From Flavobacterium granuli (GTDB lineage Bacteria > Bacteroidota > Bacteroidia > Flavobacteriales > Flavobacteriaceae), in NCBI RefSeq assembly GCF_900129705.1, contig NZ_FQWO01000001.1, positions 620,001-684,000 of the forward strand: a stretch of DNA of 64,000 nt, in the 5' to 3' direction. Below the pieces are notes generated by a model. The model had not been told where the DNA came from and did not search any database. It was given only the letters and a program-made list of their open reading frames with translations. The position numbers and the translations under genes were made by a program. Of the stretch, positions 26,007-36,003 are shown piece after piece; the stretch's first letter is position 1; each line of letters begins with the position of its first letter.

Positions 26007-29000
26007 ATGAAAGAAAAATACTTTTTCATAATTTTATTGTTATTAAGTTCTCTTTATAGTTTTGGGCAAGTCATTGGTGATTATCAATCCAAAGCAACTG
26101 GAAATTGGAATTCGGCTTTATCCTGGCAAACTTGGAATGGAACTTGGACAGATGCCACTAGCTATCCTGGTCAATTTCCGGGCTCTTATAGTGTAACAAT
26201 CAAAGTTGGAGATACAATTACAATATCATCTAATCTATCTACAGCCTTGATGGGTTCTGTAATCATAAACGGACAATTAAATCTAAATCCGCCAAACCCT
26301 TATAATATTACTTTATCTACTTTAAATTTAATTATTGATGGGGGATTATTGAATTTTAATGGTCCCCAAATAAGTTTAAATTTACCATTAAGACCATCAC
26401 CTAGCCCTAGTCCATTTATTGAATTAAAAAACAGCGGAAGTATTGGTGGCAGCTGTACACATAATGATGAAATATTAATTGGGAACCAAATATACGCTGT
26501 ATGTAAATCAACAGGTTCTAGTGACTATGTTACTTTTGGTAAAATAACTACCTCTGGCGGGACAATTAATGCTGTAATAACTTTACCAACAACTAATTCT
26601 TCAAGTTGTAAAGACCAACTTGTGACATTAGAAGGTCATTATGGAGGTGCAGCAGGAAATATTGTTAATTATAATTGGATTATAACAGATCCAAATGGAA
26701 AAATTATTCCAATTTCTTCTGGGATATTATCAAGCAATTCAGATATAACCACTTCTTCATTTAGCCCAAACATTTTTGGAAATTATTTAATTTCATTTAC
26801 GGTTACAACCGATATTAGCGGCATAAACTTCTCTAACACCTTAACGACAGCCATCGTAATAGAAGATATTGAAAGTCCAACACTGACTCCTATTGTCGAT
26901 AAAAACGAAAATGTTGGTGCTTCCTGCAGTTTTAACATTCCTGATTATACTAGTTTTACCACTGCAGCTGACAATTGTACTGCCGTAGGAAGTATCATAA
27001 AAACACAATCTCCTGTTTCGGGAACGATAATCAACGGACACAATACAACACAACTTATAACAATTACTGCCAATGACGGCAATGGAAACACTAATACTAC
27101 CAGTTTTACAATAACATTAAAAGATACTACGAATCCTGTTTTAACAGCCGAAGCCAGTCAAAATGCTACTTTAAACGCTAGTTGTATCGTTAGCATTCCA
27201 AATTTGGTTGATGGTTCTTCTGCAACTGATAATTGTGCCGGAACAATCATTACTCAAAGTCCTGCGGCGGGAACAACACAGGCTGCTGTTCACAACGGAA
27301 CCATAGATGTCACGGTAACGGCTACCGATGCCGCCGGAAATATGGATTCTGAAATTGTGGTCATTACTGCCAAAGATTTAACTGATCCTGTTTTAACAGC
27401 CGAAGCCAGTCAAAATACTACTTTAAACGCTAGTTGTATAGTCACCATTCCAAATTTGGTTGATGGTTCTTCTGCAACTGATAATTGTGCCGGAACAATC
27501 ATTACTCAAAGTCCTGCGGCGGGAACAACACAGGCTGCTGTTCACAACGGAACCATAGATGTCACGGTAACGGCTACCGATGCCGCCGGAAATATGGATT
27601 CTGAAATTGTGGTCATTACTGCCAAAGATTTAACTGATCCTGTTTTAACAGCCGAAGCCAGTCAAAATGCTACTTTAAACGCTAGTTGTATAGTCACCAT
27701 TCCAAATATGATTGATGGTTCTTCTGCAACTGATAATTGTACCGGAACAACCATTACTCAAAGTCCTGCGGCGGGAACAACACAGGCTGCCGTTCACAAC
27801 GGAACCATAGATGTCACGGTAACAGCTACCGATGCCGCCGGAAATATAAATTCTGAAATTGTGGTCATTACTGCCAAAGATTTAACTGATCCTGTTTTAA
27901 CAGCCGAAGCCAGTCAAAATGCTACTTTAAACGCTAGTTGTATAGTCACCATTCCAAATTTGGTTGATGGTTCTTCTGCAACTGATAATTGTACCGGAAC
28001 AACCATTACTCAAAGTCCTGCGGCGGGAACAACACAGGCTGCCGTTCACAACGGAACCATAAATGTCACGGTAACGGCTACCGATGCCGCCGGAAATATG
28101 AATTCTGAAATTGTGGTCATTACTGCCAAAGATTTAACTGATCCTGTTTTAACAGCCGAAGCCAGTCAAAATGCTACTTTAAACGCTAGTTGTATCGTTA
28201 GCATTCCAAATTTGGTTGATGGTTCTTCTGCAACTGATAATTGTACCGGAACAACCATTACTCAAAGTCCTGCGGCGGGAACAACACAGGCTGCCGTTCA
28301 CAACGGAACCATAAATGTCACGGTAACGGCTACCGATGCCGCCGGAAATATGGATTCTGAAATTGTGGTCATTACTGCCAAAGATTTAACTGCTCCTGTT
28401 TTAACTGTTGGTGCAAACCAAACTGCAAATACAAATGCTGGACTTTGTACGGCTTCGATTGCAGTAACTAACGCAACATTTTCAGACAATTGTAGTGGAG
28501 CAACTATTTCATATAGCCTTAGCGGAGCTACAACCAAAACAACAACTGCTGGGCAAGTAGGAACTTATATCTTTAACAGAGGAACAACCGCCATTCTTTA
28601 TACCGTAACTGATGCTGCGGGAACAACAACCATTGGAACAAAAACAATAACTGTAACCGACAACATCAAACCTACAATAACAGCACCTCCTGCTATTACT
28701 ACTACTACCAATACCGCTTGTACAGCAACTGGTGTGGTTTTAGGAAGTCCTACAACTGCAGATAATTGTGCTGTCGCATCGGTAACAAACAATCACCCAT
28801 CAACCTCTTATCCATTAGGAAATACTACCGTAATATGGACGGTGACTGATACTTCAGGAAACACTGCAACAGCGAATCAGATAGTAAGCGTAACAGATAA
28901 CCTACCGCCAACAATTACCTGCCCCGGAAACAAAACTGCCAATACCAGTGCAAACGGAACCGGAGACTGTTCTACAACAGTAACACTTGGAACACCAACA

Positions 29001-32000
29001 ACCAGTGACAACTGTGGAATTTCCTCAGTAGTTAGCAAAGTAGCCGGCAATACTATAAATCCTGCCACTTACCAATTCCCAATTGGTGTTACAACCGTAA
29101 CTTGGACCGTAACAGACAATGCCGGATTGACCGCTACTTGCAATCAAACCGTTACCGTAATTGACGATGAAAATCCATCCATAAGTTGTCCAGGGGATCA
29201 AAATGTCACTTACAACACTAATTGTCAATTCATTTTACAAGATTATACTTCATTGGCTACTACTTCAGACAATTGTGATAGTAACTTAAGCATTACTCAA
29301 AGTCCTGCTCCAGGATCATTAGTTTCTGCCGCAATTACAACGGTGACATTGACAGCAAAAGATGGCGCCAATAGAACCCGTTCCTGTACTTTCAAAGTTA
29401 TTGCCATAGACGATATTGCGCCTACAGCAGTCTGTAAAAGTTATGTTACCGCTTTCTTAAGTTCGAATGGAACAATAAATATTGCCGCATTAAATTTAGA
29501 CAACGGTTCTTCTGATAATTGTGGAATTGTCAATATGACGGTTTTTCCAAACTCATTTAACTGTAGTAATGTTGGAGAAAACAGCGTTACATTCACGGTA
29601 TTTGATAATGCCGGAAATAGTGATAGCTGCACAGCAACAATAAATATTGTTGACAACACTCCTCCAACCATGCTATGTAAAAACTATGTTGTAGTGGTTG
29701 ATGCCATTACCAGAGTAGCTACTATAAAAGCTTCAAATGTTGACAATGGATCAAATGACGCTTGTGGTATTGCCTCTTTAAGCGTTTCTCCCAGTGTATT
29801 CCCAGATTCCCCCAATGTTTATACCACTACTACTACTTTAACGGCTATCGACGTCAATGGAAATTCAAACAGCTGTGTAGCGACAATTACTGTAGAGCCT
29901 CCAAAAAATCTATTTACATATTTAACCGGAGAAATTGTAAATCCGATTCCAGACAATCCTCAACCACCAAGTGCACTGGTGGAAGTAACGGCTTGTCCTG
30001 GTGGAATTACAGTACCCAAAGACATTAAATTCACTATACAGGCTATTGGCACTTATGATTTACAAGCTTCTAATATACTCAATTGGGAATATTCCAATGA
30101 TAACGGGGAAACCTGGATTTTAATACCTAATACTGCCGGTTTATTGACTTACACACTAACCGGATTGACCAGTGATACTTTTGTACGACTAAAAATCCAA
30201 GAATTAAATGATTTAGGTGAATTTATAACCAAAACATCAGCAGAAGCCTATGCCAGATTCTTACCTCCGGGGGAGCCGCCAATTATTGTAAGCCACACGG
30301 CTTTGGACATTTGTTTAAATGACTCGGTAACCGTAAGTGCGGAAAGTTTTTATGATCAAGCTGCGGGACAATTTGGTAAAGGCGGTAAATTTAATTACGC
30401 ACAACCTGATGGCTGGCGTGTTAACGGAATAGATGGATTCTTCCCTGCAAGCGGTAATAACACTACCGAGACTACATGGAAAGAATCTAATGGAGGAACC
30501 AACAGAACTTTTAGTGGTATATTTTATGACACTTCTGACAATACCAAATTCGCTATGTCTAACGGTATTGGCAATATAACAACATTGGAAACCCCTGTTT
30601 TTAGTACGATTGGAATGACCTCAAGTGAAGCAATAATGCAATTTTATACCGCATATTATTTTTGTAATGGCGGTTCAGGAAAGATTGAATTGTCTTTTAA
30701 TGCAGGAGACACCTATACGGTAACTCTTAATACAATGGAGGGCGATAATTTAACATCCGGAAACACAACAGGTGTTCATGTGGTTGACCCCAATGGGCAA
30801 TGTCAAAATAATAAACGATATCCAGCAGCAGATCCATTTCGATTAACGAGATTAGATTTGGGTCAATATGCCGGACTATCCGGATTACGTGTTAAATTTA
30901 CTTTTACCGGAAGCAGCTCACAATGCGGCAATGTATCTTTCCCTAATCATCCTTCCAGTAAATGCAAAAACAATACCACCTACAATGTAGCCAGTGGCTG
31001 GGCAATTGATGATGTAGGTTTTGCATTTGCCCAAGTTGATGATGAACTGGAATGGACCGATGAAGATGGTACTGTCATTGCAACAGGGACAACAGCGACC
31101 GTTACGCCGGTTACTCCCGGTATAAGAGAGTACGGAGTGACCACATTAGTAAATGGCTGTAGAACATACAATAGTTCAGGTACTAATTATATAAACATAA
31201 ACACCAGTTTGGCCTATGCCGGAGAAGATTATTCACCGCTCGCGAGCAATTGTGGGGAATCAGAATTACAATTAAATGCTTATGACAACAGTAAAACCGC
31301 TGTAAGCAATTTTACTAAAGGAGCTTGGAAAAACAATCTTTATGTTGTGCCCAATACTGCTGCCGGTGACACTGACTATCCCGGTACAGGAGTAACGGGG
31401 ATTTGGTCCATTGTAAGCTCCAGTTTTTCGTCATGCGGTAACTCTGCAAGCTTTTCAAGTGCAACAGATCCAGATGCTATTTTCACAGCAGACCCTGGCA
31501 GTTACACCTTAAGGTGGACGCTTACAAACGGTTGTTATGACGAATTAAATGTTACACTTATAGATTGTAAAACTGTCGATTTTGACGGTACTAATGACTA
31601 TGTTTCTTTCAAAAACAATTATAATTCAAACAGCAATTTTAGTATCGAAGTATGGGTTAAACCGAACTCCGTAAGCAATACCAGAACCGTTTTCTCCAGA
31701 AAAGATGCCGGAAATAATACTAAAGGTTATGATTTAAGCATTGTTAACGGACAAGTTAGATTTAATTGGTATAATAGTTTTGGATCTGGAACTGTTAGTA
31801 CTGGATCTCATTCCATTGGAACTGATCGTTGGTATCATTTAGCCGTTACTTTTAACGGTTCTATCTATAAACTTTATATAGATGGAATAGAATTAGGATC
31901 CACAAACGGCACAGCAGCGGATCAAACAGCGGATACTATAGAAGCTCTTTTGGGCGCTATGGATCAAACTTCGCCAAGCAAGCCTACCAATTATTTCCAT

Positions 32001-34253
32001 GGCTGGATTGATGAATTAAAAATTTGGAATAAAGCCTTATCTATACAACATATACGACAAATGATGAATCAAGAAATTGATGTCTTAGGTTCCGATGTTG
32101 GCGGGGTGGTTATTCCATTAAAAATTTATGGATCGGACTATGACAATAATGGTTCTGAAGACGATTCATTGCTATGGAGCGACCTTCTTGGCTATTATCG
32201 AATGACCGTTACATGTGGTAGTTTAGATGCATTTAAAGGCATAAGTGGCAGACTGCACAATATAAATTCCAGTGAGCAACAAACAGCTCCTATCCCATAC
32301 ACCACAAGAGTTTCTAACCAAAATTGGGATACCGATAACACATGGACTAATTTTAGTGTTTGGAACGTTCCGAATAGTAAGGGAATCAATAACGAATCCA
32401 TAGATTGGAATATTGTTAAGACAAATCACAAAGTCATTTCAAACGCGCAAGATCTTACACTTCTTGGTCTTATCGTGCAATCAAATTCTTTAATAATCAC
32501 CAATGCGGGGGTTCAAGATGAAACAAATCAAGGTCATGGCTTATGGATTACTCATTATTTAAAATTAGATGGCTTCATGGATCTAGTGGGAGAATCCCAA
32601 CTGGTACAAAAAAGATATACTTCAACCCAATACAGCGAAAGTATTTTTGATGAAGCAAGCTCAGGATACATCGAACGTGACCAACAAGGCCAAAGAAATA
32701 GTTTCAATTATAATTATTGGTCCTCTCCGGTAAGTGCCAACAATAGTACCTATACAGTTGCTGGAGTTTTAAGAGATGGAACTGATGCTGCAAATCCAAA
32801 AACCATCACTTTTGGAGATGGAGCCTACTTTGCTGACGGCGCTCTTTCTTCACCTATAAAAATAAGCAACCGATGGATATTAACCTATAATGCTACCACG
32901 CCAGATTCTAATTCCGAATGGGCCAATTTTTATCAGTGGAAACGTGTTGGTAGTGCCGCTCCAATAAAAGTAGGAGATGGATTTAGCATGAAAGGAACTG
33001 ACGGAACTGCAGCAATTGATGCTACTCAAAATTACGTTTTTGTAGGAAAGCCAAATTCTGGCGATATCACAACCTCTTTTTTAACTAAGGATCAAACCTA
33101 TTTGATAGGAAACCCCTATCCTAGTGCGCTTGATGCTGACGCATTTATTCGAAGCAACTTGAATGGATGTGACGGTTGTACAGGAGCCACAAGCACGTTT
33201 AATGGCGTTCTCTATTTTTGGGATCATTTTGGTTTATCAAACAACCATTTATTAGCGCAATACGAGGGTGGCTATGCTATTTATTCTTTGGCAGGAGGAT
33301 TGCCAGCCGTTGATGACTCTTCTCTAACTTCGGGTACGAGCAATCCAGGTTCAAGAACACCTGGCCGTTATATCCCTGTAGGGCAAGCCTTCTTTGTGGA
33401 TGCCACTCCTAATCCTTCACTTCAGGGCTCCATTTCGACAGCAACTACTCCAGGATATATCTATTTTAAAAATAGCCAACGAGCATTTATGAGAGAAACT
33501 TCAGGAAGTTCTATATTTATGAAAACTGCTGCAACTAAAAATTCAAAAGAGCAAAATTCACTTGAAGATAAAAGACTAAAAATAAGATTAGGATTCCTAT
33601 CTCCTACTGGTTCACACCGACAAATATTACTTACAGCAGATGCTAATACGACGAATCAATTTGATATTGGTTATGATGCACAAATGATTGACATGACTAA
33701 AAATGATATCTATTGGGAAATGAATGACCGCCCTTTTGCGATTCAGGCCATTCCTGACATTAATAAAGAACAAACAATACCTCTAGGCATTAGCTTAGCT
33801 GCCGAAGGTACTGTCACCATCAAAATTGATGCTTTAGAAAACATCCCCACTACTCTTGAAATATACTTGTACGATAAGCTAACTCAAATTTATCACGATA
33901 TCCGTAATAAAGATTTTAGTATTTCGTTGCCTATAGGGGAATACAACAAGCGTTTCTCGTTACAATTTAAGAACGAAACCCTTATTTCAGACGTGGTCAA
34001 CAGCAATGAAGAATTCACCGTCTTTTATTCTAATAATAACAAAATGTTGAATATTATAAATAAGCTGATTGATACTAAAGTAACCAAAGTTTATGTTTTC
34101 AATATATTAGGCCAAAACTTAGGGAATTGGGAAATCAAAGATCAGAAGCAAAACTACATTCAAATTCCAATTAAAAACATCAACAAGGCCATTTATATCG
34201 TAAAAATCATAACTGACAAAGGAGATTTCAGTAAAAAAATTAATATAGAATAA
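26007..34253 (+). CDS. Giant HYR-repeat secreted protein with LamG domain and T9SS tail
   Basis: The 2748-residue protein has a signal peptide of about 20 (LYSFG|Q) and an N-terminal beta region. A long array of hyalin-repeat (HYR) immunoglobulin-like domains covers about residues 285-1320. Five are nearly identical 84-residue units at about 376-795; later ones are diverged (DNIKPTITAPPAI, DNLPPTITCPGNK and others). Each unit carries a Cys pair (NASC ... DNC). A LamG/concanavalin-like domain is at about 1855-2015 (VDFDGTNDYVSFKNNY, RWYHLAVTFNGSIYKLYIDG). The end, from about 2665 (FTVFYSNNNKMLNIINK, VYVFNILGQNL, YIVKIITDKGDFSKKI), fits a type A T9SS sorting domain. It is probably an adhesin or matrix protein exported by T9SS and held at the cell surface. 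No enzyme domain is seen. Confidence 0.92.
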   Translation: MKEKYFFIILLLLSSLYSFGQVIGDYQSKATGNWNSALSWQTWNGTWTDATSYPGQFPGSYSVTIKVGDTITISSNLSTALMGSVIINGQLNLNPPNPYNITLSTLNLIIDGGLLNFNGPQISLNLPLRPSPSPSPFIELKNSGSIGGSCTHNDEILIGNQIYAVCKSTGSSDYVTFGKITTSGGTINAVITLPTTNSSSCKDQLVTLEGHYGGAAGNIVNYNWIITDPNGKIIPISSGILSSNSDITTSSFSPNIFGNYLISFTVTTDISGINFSNTLTTAIVIEDIESPTLTPIVDKNENVGASCSFNIPDYTSFTTAADNCTAVGSIIKTQSPVSGTIINGHNTTQLITITANDGNGNTNTTSFTITLKDTTNPVLTAEASQNATLNASCIVSIPNLVDGSSATDNCAGTIITQSPAAGTTQAAVHNGTIDVTVTATDAAGNMDSEIVVITAKDLTDPVLTAEASQNTTLNASCIVTIPNLVDGSSATDNCAGTIITQSPAAGTTQAAVHNGTIDVTVTATDAAGNMDSEIVVITAKDLTDPVLTAEASQNATLNASCIVTIPNMIDGSSATDNCTGTTITQSPAAGTTQAAVHNGTIDVTVTATDAAGNINSEIVVITAKDLTDPVLTAEASQNATLNASCIVTIPNLVDGSSATDNCTGTTITQSPAAGTTQAAVHNGTINVTVTATDAAGNMNSEIVVITAKDLTDPVLTAEASQNATLNASCIVSIPNLVDGSSATDNCTGTTITQSPAAGTTQAAVHNGTINVTVTATDAAGNMDSEIVVITAKDLTAPVLTVGANQTANTNAGLCTASIAVTNATFSDNCSGATISYSLSGATTKTTTAGQVGTYIFNRGTTAILYTVTDAAGTTTIGTKTITVTDNIKPTITAPPAITTTTNTACTATGVVLGSPTTADNCAVASVTNNHPSTSYPLGNTTVIWTVTDTSGNTATANQIVSVTDNLPPTITCPGNKTANTSANGTGDCSTTVTLGTPTTSDNCGISSVVSKVAGNTINPATYQFPIGVTTVTWTVTDNAGLTATCNQTVTVIDDENPSISCPGDQNVTYNTNCQFILQDYTSLATTSDNCDSNLSITQSPAPGSLVSAAITTVTLTAKDGANRTRSCTFKVIAIDDIAPTAVCKSYVTAFLSSNGTINIAALNLDNGSSDNCGIVNMTVFPNSFNCSNVGENSVTFTVFDNAGNSDSCTATINIVDNTPPTMLCKNYVVVVDAITRVATIKASNVDNGSNDACGIASLSVSPSVFPDSPNVYTTTTTLTAIDVNGNSNSCVATITVEPPKNLFTYLTGEIVNPIPDNPQPPSALVEVTACPGGITVPKDIKFTIQAIGTYDLQASNILNWEYSNDNGETWILIPNTAGLLTYTLTGLTSDTFVRLKIQELNDLGEFITKTSAEAYARFLPPGEPPIIVSHTALDICLNDSVTVSAESFYDQAAGQFGKGGKFNYAQPDGWRVNGIDGFFPASGNNTTETTWKESNGGTNRTFSGIFYDTSDNTKFAMSNGIGNITTLETPVFSTIGMTSSEAIMQFYTAYYFCNGGSGKIELSFNAGDTYTVTLNTMEGDNLTSGNTTGVHVVDPNGQCQNNKRYPAADPFRLTRLDLGQYAGLSGLRVKFTFTGSSSQCGNVSFPNHPSSKCKNNTTYNVASGWAIDDVGFAFAQVDDELEWTDEDGTVIATGTTATVTPVTPGIREYGVTTLVNGCRTYNSSGTNYININTSLAYAGEDYSPLASNCGESELQLNAYDNSKTAVSNFTKGAWKNNLYVVPNTAAGDTDYPGTGVTGIWSIVSSSFSSCGNSASFSSATDPDAIFTADPGSYTLRWTLTNGCYDELNVTLIDCKTVDFDGTNDYVSFKNNYNSNSNFSIEVWVKPNSVSNTRTVFSRKDAGNNTKGYDLSIVNGQVRFNWYNSFGSGTVSTGSHSIGTDRWYHLAVTFNGSIYKLYIDGIELGSTNGTAADQTADTIEALLGAMDQTSPSKPTNYFHGWIDELKIWNKALSIQHIRQMMNQEIDVLGSDVGGVVIPLKIYGSDYDNNGSEDDSLLWSDLLGYYRMTVTCGSLDAFKGISGRLHNINSSEQQTAPIPYTTRVSNQNWDTDNTWTNFSVWNVPNSKGINNESIDWNIVKTNHKVISNAQDLTLLGLIVQSNSLIITNAGVQDETNQGHGLWITHYLKLDGFMDLVGESQLVQKRYTSTQYSESIFDEASSGYIERDQQGQRNSFNYNYWSSPVSANNSTYTVAGVLRDGTDAANPKTITFGDGAYFADGALSSPIKISNRWILTYNATTPDSNSEWANFYQWKRVGSAAPIKVGDGFSMKGTDGTAAIDATQNYVFVGKPNSGDITTSFLTKDQTYLIGNPYPSALDADAFIRSNLNGCDGCTGATSTFNGVLYFWDHFGLSNNHLLAQYEGGYAIYSLAGGLPAVDDSSLTSGTSNPGSRTPGRYIPVGQAFFVDATPNPSLQGSISTATTPGYIYFKNSQRAFMRETSGSSIFMKTAATKNSKEQNSLEDKRLKIRLGFLSPTGSHRQILLTADANTTNQFDIGYDAQMIDMTKNDIYWEMNDRPFAIQAIPDINKEQTIPLGISLAAEGTVTIKIDALENIPTTLEIYLYDKLTQIYHDIRNKDFSISLPIGEYNKRFSLQFKNETLISDVVNSNEEFTVFYSNNNKMLNIINKLIDTKVTKVYVFNILGQNLGNWEIKDQKQNYIQIPIKNINKAIYIVKIITDKGDFSKKINIE
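27132..28391 (+). repeat. Five tandem 252-bp repeats inside the HYR gene
   Basis: Units start at 27132, 27384, 27636, 27888 and 28140, each exactly 252 bp (84 codons), and differ at only a few positions (for example GCC/ACC in DNCAG/DNCTG, and ATAGATGTC/ATAAATGTC). Frame is kept throughout. Such near identity points to recent duplication or ongoing gene conversion, and to likely copy-number variation between strains. Confidence 0.97.
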
Positions 34254-34374
34254 AAACAAATTCAAAATAAAAAACTATTTTCCAGATAGTTACACAAAAT
34301 AAAACACTGAAAAAATGCCAAAATCTTAAGAAAACATTAACCAACCCTTTTTAATTCAAGCAGTTTATTATTCT

Positions 34375-34382
34375 TATATTTG
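34375..34382 (+). promoter_or_regulatory. -7 box TATATTTG of the Cys-rich small protein gene
   Basis: TATATTTG fits TAnnTTTG and lies 28 nt before the ATG at 34410. It supports the ATG at 34410 over the in-frame start at 34380, which would begin inside the box. Confidence 0.6.
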
Positions 34383-34409
34383 AGGTTATTAACAACAAAA
34401 CTCGTGATA

Positions 34410-34628
34410 ATGAAAAAAATAGTTACCCTTTTAGCAATTGCGCTATTTACAATTAATGCAAGTGCGCAAGAAACAAAGGCTACAAAAAAAGAAGTAGCAA
34501 AAAAAGAAAGTTGTTGTGCTAAAAAAATGACAGCAGAAGAAAAAGCAAAATGCAAAGGCGATGACAAAAAATGTGATGTTGCCATGAAAGACAAAAAAAG
34601 CAAAAGCTGTTGTTCTAAAAAAGCATAA
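34410..34628 (+). CDS. Small secreted Lys/Cys-rich protein
   Basis: From ATG 34410 it encodes 72 residues. A signal peptide (MKKIVTLLAIALFTINASA) is followed by a mature part of about 52 residues with six Cys in CC, C, C, CC arrangement and about one third Lys. The segment SCCAKKMTAEEKAKCKGDD resembles small metal-stress or copper/iron-binding-like proteins, but I cannot name a family. It has its own promoter box and a strong terminator, so it is a single-gene unit. The Cys pairs suggest metal binding or disulfides in the periplasm. Confidence 0.8.
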   Translation: MKKIVTLLAIALFTINASAQETKATKKEVAKKESCCAKKMTAEEKAKCKGDDKKCDVAMKDKKSKSCCSKKA

Positions 34629-34642
34629 TTTCCTTTACATAA

Positions 34643-34673
34643 AAAAACGCCTCATTCTAGAGGCGTTTTTTTT
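34643..34673 (+). terminator. Strong terminator after the Cys-rich gene
   Basis: AAAACGCCTC pairs with GAGGCGTTTT around ATTCTA and runs into eight T. It has A on the other side and so may also stop minus-strand transcription from the DUF4442 gene. Confidence 0.85.
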
Positions 34674-34774
34674 ATCACATTAAGCTTTCCCGAGATAAAA
34701 TCTTATCTTTAGAAGAACAGTTCTTTCAGTTAAATTTATTCCAAATTTGCTTGAGCCGCTAAAATAGGTTTTAC

Positions 34775-35227
34775 TTATTTTAGCCTAACGCTCCATTCAA
34801 AATCCATTTCAGATACCTGATTCCCTTTTTCGTCAGTTCCAATAGATTTCATCCAAAAGGTTTGTCCTTCTCCAGTTGCTATAGTTTGCTGAATAGCCCT
34901 TTCTATCAAATACCCGTCTTTACAAACAAAAGAAATTCTTCCCGTTGCTTTTTTGGTAAAATTCCCTTTATTATTAGCAACCAACATCGATATTTTCTTA
35001 CCGCTTTTTTGAATCTGATACATTACTAAAGCTCCCGTTGTCAATTCGGCCGCCATAGCCTGCACTGCAAAATACATCGAATTAAATGGGTTTTGATTGA
35101 TCCAGCGGTGTTTTACCGAAACGGTACATTGGGTTTCATCAATCTCCTTAACCCTCACTCCGCATATAAATGCCGAAGGTAATTTGAAGAACAAAAACTG
35201 GTTAAGTTTTGAGGCGGTAAGTTTCAT
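34775..35227 (-). CDS. DUF4442 hotdog-fold protein
   Basis: I use the ATG at 35227 (MKLTASKLNQFL); the frame could extend two codons to a GTG at 35233. The 150-residue protein has the DUF4442 (thioesterase-superfamily, hotdog) pattern: VSVKHRWINQNPFNSMYFAV with AMAAELTTGALV marks the central helix, followed by antiparallel strands (ISMLVANNKGNFTKKATGRI). DUF4442 proteins look like acyl-CoA thioesterases but most have no known substrate. It is a single minus-strand gene between plus-strand units. Confidence 0.85.
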   Translation of the reverse strand: MKLTASKLNQFLFFKLPSAFICGVRVKEIDETQCTVSVKHRWINQNPFNSMYFAVQAMAAELTTGALVMYQIQKSGKKISMLVANNKGNFTKKATGRISFVCKDGYLIERAIQQTIATGEGQTFWMKSIGTDEKGNQVSEMDFEWSVRLK

Positions 35228-35343
35228 TATCACTGGTTTTTTGGCTAATATACGAAATAATACTATGCGTACATATAAAAATATTTTGTTAATATTATGT
35301 TAATATATACTACTATGCGATACACAATACTGTCTTTTGTACA

Positions 35344-35351
35344 TATATTTG
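35344..35351 (+). promoter_or_regulatory. -7 box TATATTTG upstream of the DUF4870 gene
   Basis: It matches TAnnTTTG and lies 74 nt before the ATG at 35425. No clear -33 box is at the right distance. Confidence 0.45.
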
Positions 35352-35424
35352 CATAAGAAATTACTAGGTACTCGAATGGGAGCTTCCTTAAGTTCTAATC
35401 ATCATCAAAAAAAATCAACTAAAA

Positions 35425-35880
35425 ATGGAAACAACAACTGAAAAAAACATCGCAACATTTACTCATCTGAGTGCATTAACCCAATATTTTATTCCTTTTG
35501 GGAATTATATATTTCCAATACTCATTTGGTCCTCAAAAAAAGACAAATCAGAATTTGTTGATCATAACGGAAAACAGGTTCTTAATTTTCAACTGAGTTT
35601 GTTGCTTTACTCTTTGATTCTAATCATTATAGCAGTGCCCATTTTCATCGTCACACTATTCAAAAATATTCCATTCAGCGCCATTATAAATGACAATGAT
35701 GTCATAATTAACCATTTCGATTTCGAAAATAGCATCGGGTTAATCACCGTTGGTATAATAGCTGCTCTTGTTTTTTTCGCATTAAAAGTAGCCGAGTTTT
35801 TCCTAATCATTTATGCCTCCATAAAGACATCTAATGGAGAAAAATACAAATACCCTTTAAGCATCCCTTTTATCAAATAA
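35425..35880 (+). CDS. DUF4870 small integral membrane protein
   Basis: The 151-residue protein has about three to four membrane segments: one at about 20-37 (FIPFGNYIFPILIW), one at about 55-80 (SLLLYSLILIIIAVPIFIV) and one at about 110-140 (LITVGIIAALVFFAL). The phrase FVDHNGKQVLNFQLSLLLYS is the DUF4870 signature. Function is unknown in the family. It lies before the padR-pspC-GIN genes, a grouping seen in other flavobacteria, so it may be part of the same envelope module, although about 120 nt and a palindrome separate it from padR. Confidence 0.88.
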   Translation: METTTEKNIATFTHLSALTQYFIPFGNYIFPILIWSSKKDKSEFVDHNGKQVLNFQLSLLLYSLILIIIAVPIFIVTLFKNIPFSAIINDNDVIINHFDFENSIGLITVGIIAALVFFALKVAEFFLIIYASIKTSNGEKYKYPLSIPFIK

Positions 35881-35942
35881 TATCAAAAAAAACTCTCATA
35901 AAAAATCAATCGCAGTTTCAATCATCACAAAATCAATCCTCC

Positions 35943-35956
35943 CCGATAGCTATCGG
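35943..35956. repeat. 14-bp perfect palindrome CCGATAGCTATCGG
   Basis: The palindrome lies between the DUF4870 and PadR genes, 48 nt before the padR ATG. Palindromes of this kind (CCCGATAGCTATCGGG) are, as I recall, scattered in intergenic regions of Flavobacteriaceae genomes. Here it could also be an operator for PadR. Confidence 0.55.
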
Positions 35957-36003
35957 TACAAAAATGAATAGTTTAATCAACAAAAAAATCAAAAAAACGA
36001 ATT

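Noticed and set aside
27132..28391. Regular tandem repeats that could be taken for a CRISPR or satellite array
   Set aside because: The 252-bp period is exactly 84 codons, the frame is open throughout, and there are no spacers; it is protein-coding repeat DNA.
34337..34603. Minus-strand open frame of 88 codons over the Cys-rich protein gene
   Set aside because: It is the complement of a gene with signal peptide, promoter box and terminator; its own translation has no family features.
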